Of a stretch of 64,000 nucleotides of DNA, positions 33,085 to 42,664 are shown one piece after another. Below the pieces are notes generated by a model. It was not told the origin of the DNA. It saw only the letters and a list, made by a program, of their open reading frames with translations, and did no database searches. The stretch spans positions 59,048 to 123,047 of the forward strand of contig JAFIRS010003642.1 of the NCBI GenBank assembly GCA_018342105.1, written 5' to 3'. Numbering within the stretch: position 1 is the first letter of the stretch; each line of letters begins with the position of its first letter. The translations under genes and the position numbers were made by a program. This stretch comes from Gonioctena quinquepunctata (lineage: Eukaryota; Arthropoda; Insecta; Coleoptera; Chrysomelidae).

Positions 33085-34814
33085 ATGAAAACTTATCCCA
33101 TTCAAGAGCGGATAGATATGATTTTAGCGATTGGTGAGTGTTTAGAGAATTGCCTTTTGGCGTCGAGGGTGTATGCCCAAAAATATCCAGACCGGAATCA
33201 TCCAAACAAGTTGGTTTTCAAACGGTTGCTACATCAATTTCGTAGGACTGGAAGTGCAGATTATGAAAAGGCAAATAGACCAAAACTATCATTGGAAATG
33301 AGAAAAATGAATTTCTTATTATGGGATCAATCATAGAAAACCCTCATACGAGTCGACGTAAGATCGAGAAAGATACAGGGATAAGCAGACGGAGCATTTC
33401 TAGGGTAATTAAAAAATTCAAATTTCACCCAGACCGTATTTAGATGCACCAGGAATTATATGAAATAGACTTCCATCGACGAATCGACTTTTGTCTATGG
33501 GTTCTGGACAAGTTTAGTGAGGATGAACATTTTTTGGATTCCATTTTATTTTCTGATGAATCTACTTTTCATAACAATGGCTTAGTGAACAGACACAACT
33601 TTCTTTATTATAGTGATGTGAATCCTCATTTTTTCCGCACTCTGGATCACCAGAATATCAATCAATCAATGAATCAATTTATTCATCATAAAATATGCAT
33701 ATAAATTCAATCACAAGGACCAAAGACAGATGCATGTTTATAACAAGTCACAAATAAACATCAAAACAAAATAAATTAAACATCAAAACAAAATAAAATA
33801 AAATACATACCATTAGATTGAAATATATGATAAAAAATTGAGAAATTCATCTTTGCAGGAACATAATTTTCGGACAATATATAGGTAGAAGACGTGAAAT
33901 ATAAAGGTAGAAGACGTGAATGCACAAGAGACAACAACAGATGGTCTGAGAGATAAGTGCCATGTGAAGTGGAATGAATAGAAAAATCGAATTTAAACGG
34001 TTTTCTTCACATAAAGGATTCAATATAAAATTGAACCAGAGAAAGGTAGATCTCAGGTGAAAAACAACTACTTTCCTGGCAAATACCACGCAGAACGTTG
34101 AATGATATTCACCTGAAAATCCATGCATACTTCCATAAAATATCAATGGACATTGAATGCAAATGTTTCTTTCTGATAAGCTCGATTATGTTTAATTTAA
34201 GTCGTGTTCACCTAACAATCCGCATACCGGTTTCAGGCTTCTTGGCCCTCATCAGTACGGAGTAGTTATATATTGAATCCTTTATGTGAAGAAAACCGTT
34301 TAAATTCGATTTTTCTAAACAGATGGTCTGTTAACGTGTGGGGAGGCATTATAGGTACACAAGTTATAGGACAATACTTTTTTATGGAAACTTGAATGGT
34401 CAAAAATTTTTACAATTTTTACGAGATGATCTGCCTGAGCTTCTGGAGAATGTTTCGCTGGATATCAGACAACGAATGTGGTTACAATTGGATGGAGCTC
34501 CGGCACATTTTAAATTCAGTGTTAGACAGTTTTTGAATATGTGCTTTCCGAATAAATGGATTGGTAGGGGAGGACCACAAAATTGGCCAGCGAGATCACC
34601 AGATTTGACTTGCCTCGATTTTTTCCTATGGGGATACGTGAAGAATGAGGTTAACGACACTCCTCCAACCACACTGGAAAATATGAAGGAGAGAATAAGG
34701 GCTGCTTTTCGAAGAGTGACGCCTCAAATGTTATTAAATGTTAAGAAGTCTTTCATAGAGAGAGTGGCTCTTTGTATTCATCAGGATGGTCGTCAATTCG
34801 AGCACCTACTTTGA
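33085..34814 (+). pseudogene. Mariner-like transposase 2, interrupted by an R2 insertion
   Basis: The N-terminus (33085 onward) is a DUF4817-type HTH ('ERIDMILAIGECLENCLLAS', 'YAQKYPDRNHPNK'). A frameshift at about 33310 leads to 'NPHTSRRKIEKDTGISRRSI', then a TAG at about 33439. The catalytic part follows: 'LFSDESTFHNNGLVN' (first Asp); after the insertion 33655-34319 the frame resumes with 'RWSVNVWGGIIG'-type sequence and 'LDGAPAHFKFSV' (second Asp), and then 'SPDLTCLDFFLWGYVK' keeps the third Asp. The end is TGA at 34812-34814. The C-terminal half is intact; the gene as a whole is dead. Confidence 0.87.
33655..34319 (-). mobile_element. R2-type insertion within mariner transposase 2
   Basis: Transposase codons stop at 33654 and resume at 34320; CAGA occurs at both junctions (33651-33654, 34320-34323), a likely 4-bp duplication. 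On the minus strand the insertion ends with an AATAAA-like signal and short 'attg' repeats, like a retroelement tail. It contains an R2 unit (about 34030-34270, minus) with the CTGATGA-hairpin-GAAAC motif at 34230-34255. This is bracketed by a 48-bp inverted pair ('cgaatttaaacggttttctt' near 33990 and its inverse near 34300). A small tandem duplication of 'aggtagaagacgtgaa' is at 33882-33920. No ORF of its own. Confidence 0.75.
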
Positions 34815-36450
34815 ATTGAATACATTTGTGTTTCATATTTTGTTGTTGTTTCAGTTGAATAATAAAAAAAATTGTATAGTTTGTTTAACGACTACTGTCA
34901 GAATATGAATGTAAATGATAACTTCATTTTAGTGAACAGTAAATATTTCCGATTGAGTGTCAATGAGAATTCTGTGAGCAAATCAAATAAATGTCGTTTC
35001 AAAGCTATCTTGATTCAAAGAATTCATTGAAATAAGAACTACTATTTGAAAAAGCCAATATCTGACTAACTATTTAGATTAGGTATAGGGAACCCCAATA
35101 TGAAATGAAAGATAATTGAATTTTATATTATTCAGACCAAAAAAATATAGGGTGTTCTATTTGAAATGACAAAGTTATCTTTGTCCGAAGTTATAAAAAA
35201 GTTACAATGATTTCTGAACATTCTGTATAATATTGAGAAACGGGTTTTATCGAAATCAATAGCCCAAAACCTCTTTTATGCTTGGTCAGAATTTGAAGGG
35301 ATGATTTCTATACATTTCGATGTTATTTAGTTTCCAATTGTACCTAGCATTTTCATAAAAAAATCAATAACTCGAGAACGGTTTTAGTTAGGTCTTGCTT
35401 CGCGCGCATTGCCATATTGTTTAAATAATCCAGTTTTTCAAAATCAGTGTTTTAAAACTTACAGAGACTTTAACAAAACAACAAAACTGTCACATAATAT
35501 GTAGTTACTAAGATGTCTAAAACCATGGTGTATTCACTTATACCTGTAAAATATTGGGACAAACTGGGGGACACCAGCCCACTTGATAAAGAGAGTTATC
35601 TAGAGTTTCAGATGGCGCCGACGTCGTTTCTTGTCATAATTCAGTAAACTGCAATTACAGACCACACAGGGTGTTTTTGTGATTTGTCTCAGATCCGTTC
35701 TGTGATTGTGCTTTTGTCGCCTTTAAGGTTATGTCAATTTGTTGTGAAATATTTTGAGGTTGACCGATCGATGTAACATATTTTAGAACAAACTATTCCA
35801 TGTACTTATGTCAGTGTTATATAGAATTTTCGAAAAGTGCTCCGAAATAATTCTAATTATGAACCGTACCAATTTATTTTGTATGGTTAATTTTCTATTG
35901 ATATAGCTCCACTGAATTGGTACTTATGTATTTCTGTTCCTGTTTGCTCATGATAAAAATCTTATGATGGAGCGGATAATGGTTTCATGAAGTGCTGTAA
36001 ATTACATATAATTTCTTAATTTAGCTATCAAACCAATAAAAGTATATTGGGTATGGAAACGAAATATTGCGAATTTTTTTGAATCTTTCAACAGCTGCCA
36101 TTTTGAGTCTATTGGACCATTTTCGAAATTAGCCGAGGTATTCATGAGAAGTATTTTTGTTTCATTCGGTTGAAAAATGTGGCCTCTACTCAACAAATTT
36201 CGTTATATCCCATATACAAGTATCACATTTCAAACTAGAGTTTTTGAAGCATGGCCTCAAAATTCAAATTGGTAATTTTTTTAAAGTAATCAATATTTCA
36301 AGCTATGTATTTTTTGAAATAATTTTTTTTTCGCACGTTAGCAAAATACTTTTGCACCTTACAGTTTTTATTTTGAAGAAACATTTTATTTACCTTCTTG
36401 GTTAAAATTTTCCATTTTTGCGAGTGGCACCATTATTTATTCATTTTTTT

Positions 36451-37847
36451 TAATATTCAATATACAATGTAATTTGGCAACTTATTTGTTAAATAATTAA
36501 TCAAGCACACACTTTACGGTTGGTAACTTTTCATATGTTGTTCCCAACATCATCACTAATGTACAGTTAAAAGTTACCATCATCCCCCAACTTCTAAAAG
36601 CTAAATCTAATATTACTCCACTATTATACGTAGAGCATCAGGTGAGCACTAAACTTACCGATCAAGTCTTCTCTGATGTTCAATCTCTCTTTAACATTCA
36701 AATATTATATTTTCGATCCAATATAAAGTACATCAGAAGATAAACTTATATTTCTATTCTAAACAAACATTTTAAGCAGGAACACATTTATAAAAATTAA
36801 CAATTCGTCAATTTACTGAAAAACGTAATATTTTGCGTATTTGATACAATTTACACTTATATTAAAAAATAAAATTTTACGCTGCGTATACCTTATTTGA
36901 GGTCGTAATATAAATATGTGTTGGTCAGGTAAACTTTTTTTTTTCTATATAAACGCTATTAAATTTTATTTAACAAAAAATTTCACGGATTTTGGAGCAA
37001 CATTTGTTTATTTTTGTCGAAATTTCATTATTAATTCAATTCTTTTAATAAAACCAATCAAACTTTATCGAAGTACAGATAACAAGCTTCAGAAAGTACT
37101 ATTGAAAAATCTTGATATCACATTTTGAACTAGAGTTTTTGAAGCATGTCCTAAGAAATTAATTCATAAATTTTTTGAAATTATTCAATATTTTGACGAC
37201 TGTATTTTGTGAAATAAAATTTTATGATTCTTTTTCATATGCACACCTTCTCAAGTATCATTTAGGGACTATACTGAACAAATTTCAGATGTTTATCTTG
37301 AAAATGTAAAGAATGGCAGATCTTTAATTGATTTTACAGAAAATTCTACTGTGACATAACTTCAAAAATGTACAATTCCTATTAATTTTTTTTATATTTG
37401 AAAACAAGAATTAGCTACTTCTTTCTTGTTTCATTTACATTTTTGTTAGCTTAACTTTATCAATTAGATCAAAAGTTTTAACAAATTAAGTGAAGCGCTA
37501 CGTGCTTCTCAAGAGATGCACTTCAGTGTCGCTACCTCACGTTTTCGTACGTTGGAAAAAAAATCTGCAGCTTAGTTTTCATTGAAAAAAAATTTATAAA
37601 CCTTTTTTATATAAAAACGTCCATTCTTTCGAATGGCAGTATCAGTTTTTCAAAGAAATTTTATATTTTTTAAGATATTCAATAAACAATGTAATTTTGA
37701 ATTTTATTTGTTAAATAATAAATTGAGCACACACTTTACGGTTGGTAACTTTTTATATGTTGTTCCTTACATCATCACTGATGCCCAGTAAAAAGTTCCC
37801 ACAGTCCCCTAACTTTCTGAAGCTAAAATCTAATATTACTCCACTAC
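36451..37847 (+). repeat. Direct duplication inside the outer element
   Basis: About 177 bp at 36451-36627 recur at 37671-37847 ('gcacacactttacggttggt', 'taatattactccacta'). A second shared segment, 'aactagagtttttgaagcat', is at ~36231 and ~37127. The spacings differ (about 1.22 and 0.90 kb), so the duplicated copy has since suffered indels. No coding function is seen. Confidence 0.75.
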
Positions 37848-39147
37848 TAGTAAAATGACTCGTATATGTATAAATTAATACGAATATGAAAATACTAAAT
37901 ATGGTCGATATTTTCTTCCAAAGAGCCATGGGACCCTCTGTGACGGTTCGGAATTCACTAGCCAAAATCAAGATATCTCAATAGAATGAAAAGTCCACGC
38001 TTACTTGTGAAATTCATGTGTTTATTGAAAATTGATAATTATCCTAATCATAGACATTAGCCTTATCGATCTTGGGAGTGGGCCTTGTTCTTCCGAACAA
38101 CTGCTTGGTTTAGATCGCCCTCCTCCGATTATCTCATGCGGGGTCTTACTGAAAAATAATAGAGAAGCATTTAGATTATTGTTTTCTCCCCTCACCTTTG
38201 TTAGTAGAGCTCACCTTTTCCGGAGAAGTCATTCTAAGATAACTGGAAGCAGCCTAGACTGTCGCAGACCAGGATTCATCGAACTCTCTGATTTTGTTAA
38301 TATCAGAAGGTTGTTGGAGGGGTAATAGTCCGGCAGAGATGGGCAGTGAATGGCTTGGTAATAGTTTGTATCCGAAAGTTTAACGGAACAATGTCATCGG
38401 GGACATTTTCCAATCCCCTCAATTTTCAAGTTAATTCATCATCTAGAGACATCAGTCAACTCTCCTACCTTTCCTCATTCCTTCGTGGAAGTTTCCATGA
38501 TCCCAAAAAGGCCATTTGAGAAGAAATCACTTCAAAAAATCGCCAGGTAGACTTCAAGTAAAATCTGATTTTTGACAGACAGATGTAAACACTGTTGTAG
38601 ACAATGGAGAAAAGATTCTTTTGGGATTTGTTCTAGAACTATAATCTTTGAAACGTCAATTCACAATTTTTTGCATGAAGTAATGTTGACAGAAAAATAA
38701 AATTTTTAGGTTTGGAGTTTGACATTTTGCGTGACAAACAAACATTTCTTGACCGCGCCATCTACTAAAGAAGTTCTAAGCAGAATTTAACGTTTTTCAT
38801 TTGTTGTCCCTATGATGTCTAAAAACCCTGGTGAATGAACTGATTCGATATTGTTTAGATTTTCGAGGGGACACCACCTGTTACTTCAACAGAGCTTCTC
38901 TCTCTGTGGTAGATGGCGCCGTCCAATAATGTTTGTCTATATTCTCGCTTAATGTCAGAACTTAATTTCTGACATCTGCAGCATCTTATATGAAATTATT
39001 TTTAGTTTCAGTGTTTTGATGGTAACTATGCGTTTTCCATCTCTTCCATTTGAAATCTTGCTTAGCTTATTCCTGAGTTTGTTCATAAGTGCGTGAGGAA
39101 TTGTTAATTTTCAGGTAGTGTAGTGTGTAAGGATTATTTTTTGGAGA

Positions 39148-39312
39148 ATGGGCCACATTTGTATTTTGTGTGGACAGTATAAAGCCGCAGATTCGAATTT
39201 TCGCCAGTATTTAGTACCAAAAGCAAGTGCAAATCTTGACGAATTGACTAATAATGATATTTCCATAGTTCATCATATAATATGCAATAATTTTATATTT
39301 CCTGCAATTTAA
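39148..39312 (+). pseudogene. THAP-like zinc finger N-terminus (fragment)
   Basis: An ATG at 39148, ~340 bp inside the inner element, opens a 54-residue frame ending at TAA 39310-39312. It begins 'MGHICILCGQYKAADSNFRQ' and continues 'YLVPK'. A Cys-x2-Cys near the start followed ~15 residues later by a VPK-like turn matches the first half of a THAP domain (C2CH), the DNA-binding module of P-element transposases. The later Cys-x2-His half is not found, and after 'VPKASAN' the sequence no longer looks like the domain. It is either truncated or spliced at that point. Together with the 8-bp duplication and the TATGATG ends it hints at a P-superfamily element. Confidence 0.4.
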
Positions 39313-39396
39313 TGACAATTTCATTTGCATTTCTCCGTCTGTCAAAATGCAGGTAACCTCAAATTCAAATGGTACAAAATACAAAAAACAACAACA

Positions 39397-40142
39397 CAGA
39401 GGTGCGTTCGATTATTAACTTCATCGAGTATAATTTACTAAATAGCGTGCGAAAATCGTAAAGTTGGGTATATTTTACTATAATATACTATAAGACTGTC
39501 GTTCGAAAATACCCGAGTATTCGCTACGGAATTAACTCTCGTAACTCTACGAATTAGCTGGGTTTATTTAACTCCACAAAATTGATACAACTCTGGGGGA
39601 CGGAAAATCTCTTTATGCTGTGTCTCACACTCTCACAGCCAACCCAAGATTGAGATTATTTATGTGTATGTGTTTAATACTGTTCACTAATAATAGTTGT
39701 GATCTTGCGGAGAAACATATGGTCTACCAAGTTCATACTGTCCCACTCGAATTCTTAACCTAGGATCTATTTTTAATAAAGCTGCTACCAAACCATCACA
39801 TGACCTTCGAATCTACCATTGTCATTCTCTACTATAAATACTATAATTAACAATTGGCGAATAATATTCTAGAAAAGTTATCTGCTCTTGTCAACAATAT
39901 TTTTCTCCGGTTTTCATCAAATTTCATTGGTCTTGCCATTTTTCGTTTTTTTTAACAATAACATAACCTATATTTCCGATGTCAGAACCTTAATTCTGCC
40001 ACTCGGACTTTGTAAACATCTCCAAATAAATTCCGCACCGTTCGAATATTACATGAATACTACTCAACTCCAGAGTAAATTTAAGAAACCTTCAAATACT
40101 TTAATCTACTTCCCTAGGAGTCTATAATCGAACGCACCTCAG
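39397..40142. mobile_element. TIR-bounded insertion, hAT-like ends (MITE)
   Basis: 'cagaggtgcgttcgattat' at 39397 and its inverse 'ataatcgaacgcacctcag' ending at 40142 bound ~746 bp. The start CAGAGGTG resembles hAT terminal repeats. I found no clear 8-bp flanking duplication. No transposase; a 79-codon frame at 39888-40127 runs into the right terminal repeat and is ignored. Confidence 0.6.
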
Positions 40143-40166
40143 TGCTTTCTTTGTGCAATGTTCAGG

Positions 40167-40245
40167 GGCTTCTAATTCTAGCTTTGCTATTGGTGAAGTT
40201 TGACAGATGTCTCTTTTCAACTAATAGCAAAGCTAGAATTAGAAC
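40167..40245. repeat. Hairpin with ~26 bp stem
   Basis: 'ttctaattctagctttgcta' pairs with 'tagcaaagctagaattagaa' across a loop of about 30 bases. It lies just outside the hAT-like insertion and inside the inner 8-bp-TSD element. Too short to be coding. Confidence 0.8.
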
Positions 40246-40967
40246 CCGCGAACAGTTCGCCTCCAAAACAAATCTGAGGAAATAAATATACTCTGTTACT
40301 GAATTGAAACTGAAACGAAATTGACGCCATCTGACACGCTAGTAATCTCTATTATCAAGTAGGCCAAGTGTCGCCAAGTCCATCCCAAACTTCTACAGGT
40401 ATAAGTGCAAGCACCAGGGTTTTTAGACATCTTAGTTGTCCCCCAAAAATTCTAAACAAAATCGAATCAGTGAATACACCAGGGTTTTTAGGCATCTCAG
40501 TAGTTACCAAAACTACCCACTTAAACGTCAAAGTCATTTCCTAAGCGTTTTTGTGAAAAATGCAAAATAATGGTAATAACTTCAACACACATCGATTATC
40601 AAATAATCGACTTGAAACTTTCAAGCCCAAATATCTAGAAAACGGCTGCTCATAGCGACTTGTAACAAGGGTAGCTTTTTTACATAGATATGATAGAGAA
40701 ATTGATTTTTTCACTGAAACATGTGCTGGAAGTACGCTAAAAAAAGTTATGAATCTTCAAAAAAGAGAAAACGTGTAGGTGGCGCCCTCTACGAGTAAGA
40801 GCAATAATAACATCAGGTTCGAATTCGACACCTCAAAAAACCTCTCAATACCAATTTTCGTTTAATTAAGGTCAGTACTTCGAAAGTTATTTAAAAAAAA
40901 AACCAAAATAAAAACAAAACTTTAACACCCTGTATCTTTTGTCAAAGTACTTTTGAATCGCCCTGTA

Positions 40968-41007
40968 TACGCGTCGACTAGAGAACCTCCTCCTTTTTCC
41001 GTCGGTT
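40968..41007 (+). repeat. F1 terminal fragment
   Basis: 'tacgcgtcgactagagaacc' followed by a CT-rich box and 'gtcggttaa' is the right end of F1. It joins directly to the outer tip of the split mariner arm, so the mariner landed inside an F1 copy whose other part is not recognisable. Confidence 0.75.
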
Positions 41008-41219
41008 AAGAAATTATGAGACCTCAAATTTTATCCAATATCAACTTGTTGCGTTTTTTTGCATGCGAGTGTAGTATTCAACTCCCAAGAATACTGTTTT
41101 TTTTTTGGACGAGTAGACAAGATTCCAGGACGAGTATCAAACATTTTCCAATGTTTAGCATAATTATTAAAAAAATAAGTTTGTTCATTCCAACAACGAA
41201 ATTTGGAAAGTAATATAAA

Positions 41220-41575
41220 AGGAAGATATATCCTATGGAATGGAATGTATATGGGGCATTCGACCGTAAGGATCATATTTCATTAGGCAAACTTTATTAA
41301 TATAGAATTTGTGGATATTCGTATGACTGGTTTGATTCATATTTGGAGAAGAAAACAATTTGTAGAACTCAAAAAGAAAAGATAGTAAGATCCGTGGCCT
41401 TGAGTACGTCTGCAGGAGACTCACAGGGCAGTATTCTTGGTCCGATTTTGTTTATTATAATTATCAATAATATAAATGAGATTATTACAGATATAAAATC
41501 TGTTCATATGATTAACTATGCTGATATAGTCCATCCAATATCAATTGCAGAAGCTGCCTCTATAGGGAGCAAATA
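41220..41575 (+). pseudogene. LINE reverse transcriptase fragment
   Basis: Degenerate RT palm on the plus strand: 'AFDRKDHISLGKL', 'DWFDSYLEKKTIC', then 'GDSQGSILGPILFIIIINNI' where relatives have GVPQGS, and 'INYADIVHPI' where YADD should be (second Asp lost). It reads in two frames. It is a ~355 bp relic with no recognisable ends. Confidence 0.75.
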
Positions 41576-41579
41576 AAAA

Positions 41580-42461
41580 CTCACTTCGCTAACACGAGCG
41601 TATATGCGAAAAAACGGAACGAAAAATAATCTGTACTACTCGTAAACATTCGCCGTCGGCAAACGGTAGATCAAAAGAGCCGATAGTCAACGTGGACTTG
41701 AGTGACGGCTGTCTTTGCTACAACCGATTCGTCTGGGCCAATCGAGTCGGACATAAATGCTTGCAGGTGTGGCTATACGATGGGAAGTCATAAATCACGC
41801 GTTATATTTGTGTTTTGATAGCTCTGAAAGATTAGAAACCAGTAGCGTCTGTGGTCTTGGTGTGTGCCGATCGAAATACGTTTTAGGATATTCTAGTTTT
41901 GTAGGATATTCTAGTTTTTTTTTCTAAATGTATTTATATAAATAAAAGCTTGTCTTTAATTTTTTTTCATTTTTCATTATTTATGAAGTATTTTTAAAAT
42001 CTTAAAATATCTGAATAAAATTAGTTATCTCCGCCACTGCTGCTCACAGGATTTCGCCGCAAGACTTTTTCAAGCTTCTGCAATTGATATTGGGAAAACT
42101 ATACCAATATTTTGTTAGCAGATGCCAATGTTCCCAATATTTCAAGAAATGATAGCAAAATAATAAAAATTCTTAGAAAATAAGTTAATATGAATGTGTA
42201 AAAGATATTATTTTAATAATTAATTTTTTAAATTTTTTTTTTTAAAAAAAAATTAAATCATGACAGAAACATCTTGATTAAAAATATGGGAATTTCAGCA
42301 TTCTATTTCTCTATTTTGTATCAAAAAAATTGAATTTTAGCGAAATTGGGAAACAAACAGATGTTTGAGATGCCGAACGATTTTTTCTATTACATTCTAT
42401 TTTCATTCATTTCTGTATTTTCAGATATTTTGTATAAATAATGAGGATCTCATTTTTGCAG
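41580..42461 (+). other. Distal part of receptor intron 2
   Basis: AT-rich sequence with no recognisable gene or repeat family except a small tandem copy of 'aggatattctagtttt' near 41,890-41,925. It ends with the pyrimidine-rich acceptor 'catttttgcag' before exon 3. Confidence 0.55.
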
Positions 42462-42530
42462 GTTGAAGGAATGTCAGCAATTCTATTTCGTGTGCCTTCT
42501 GCCCGAATGGATGGAGGAGAAATCAAAGAG
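42462..42530 (+). CDS. Gustatory receptor-like gene, exon 3 (short)
   Basis: This is a 69-bp exon predicted between acceptor 'catttttgcag' (42461) and donor GTATTT (42531). Phase 0 at both ends matches exon 2. The 23 residues 'VEGMSAILFRVPSARMDG' plus 'GEIKE' follow exon 2's 'CDKIQVL'. In insect Grs the stretch after this Cys carries a glutamate and small residues, then a hydrophobic/basic pair, then an acidic 'E(L/I)xxE' before the final exon, which fits. Exons 1-3 add up to 340 residues, so only a last helix of ~40 residues is lacking for a typical 370-400 residue receptor. The donor is weak and the call is short, hence moderate confidence. Confidence 0.5.
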
Positions 42531-42664
42531 GTATTTAGTCAAAACACTACAACACAGTTTAGTTTATCTTCTGTTGATAACTTAGTTATCGAAATGTGCA
42601 TATAGGTGTGAAGTAAGTGTGCTGAAGGGGTTACTTGTGCAATTTTCTGATTGTGTGATACCAC

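Larger units (their letters stand above)
32509..35385 (+). mobile_element. Mariner-like element 2 with ~390 bp inverted repeats
   Basis: The left end is 'cagggtggctcaaaaaagtg' at 32509. Long inverted arms 32611-33001 and 34989-35380 are almost perfect complements (for example 'tctcgagttattgattttt' against its inverse at ~35360). The right terminal ~100 bp are missing: after 'ctcgagaacggttttag' the sequence turns into unrelated sequence and then another mariner's arm at ~35430. Inside is a transposase with one large insertion. The element lies in receptor intron 2. Confidence 0.85.
38811..40434 (+). mobile_element. Inner 8-bp-TSD element, inverted relative of the outer one
   Basis: The left end is 'tatgatgtctaaaaaccctg' at 38811; the right end, read inverted, is 'taagatgtctaaaaaccctg' from 40434. 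GTTGTCCC flanks both sides (38803-38810, 40435-40442). Removing it restores the outer element's right arm, where 'tagatggcgc' and 'aatgtttgt' line up with the inner left arm. The inner left arm resembles the outer right arm and the reverse, so it went in with opposite orientation. It is 1624 bp. It carries a THAP-like ORF start at 39148 and a further TIR-bounded insertion at about 39397-40142. Confidence 0.78.
35509..40499 (+). mobile_element. Outer 8-bp-TSD element (P-like?), carrying an inner copy
   Basis: The ends are 'taagatgtctaaaaccatgg' at 35509 and, read from the right on the other strand, 'tgagatgcctaaaaaccctgg' starting at 40499. Both flanks show GTAGTTAC (35501-35508, 40500-40507), an 8-bp target duplication confirmed by the intact sequence of mariner 1. 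Subterminal sequence at both ends includes a 'gggggaca' box and 'agatggcgc'. The interior, 35650-38800, is AT-rich with a degenerate direct duplication and no convincing ORF. The right arm is interrupted by an inner element at 38811-40434; without it the element is about 3.35 kb. 8-bp duplication and the start resemble the P superfamily, but no transposase is seen. Confidence 0.7.
35430..40967 (+). mobile_element. Solo right arm of a mariner-1-type element, split by a 5 kb insertion
   Basis: Two pieces, 35430-35508 and 40508-40967, together match the right terminal repeat of mariner 1 (19665-20227): 'gtgttttaaaacttacaga', 'gtcacataatatgt', then 'taataacttcaacac' and 'cgattatcaaataatcgact', ending 'cgccctgta'. 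The break falls inside the arm, where a 5 kb element with 8-bp duplication was inserted. Beyond 40967 the end box of an F1 element follows directly. Confidence 0.82.

Noticed and set aside
38032..38325. 97-codon plus-strand ORF inside the outer 8-bp-TSD element
   Set aside because: No recognisable domain, and no relation to a P-type transposase; probably incidental.
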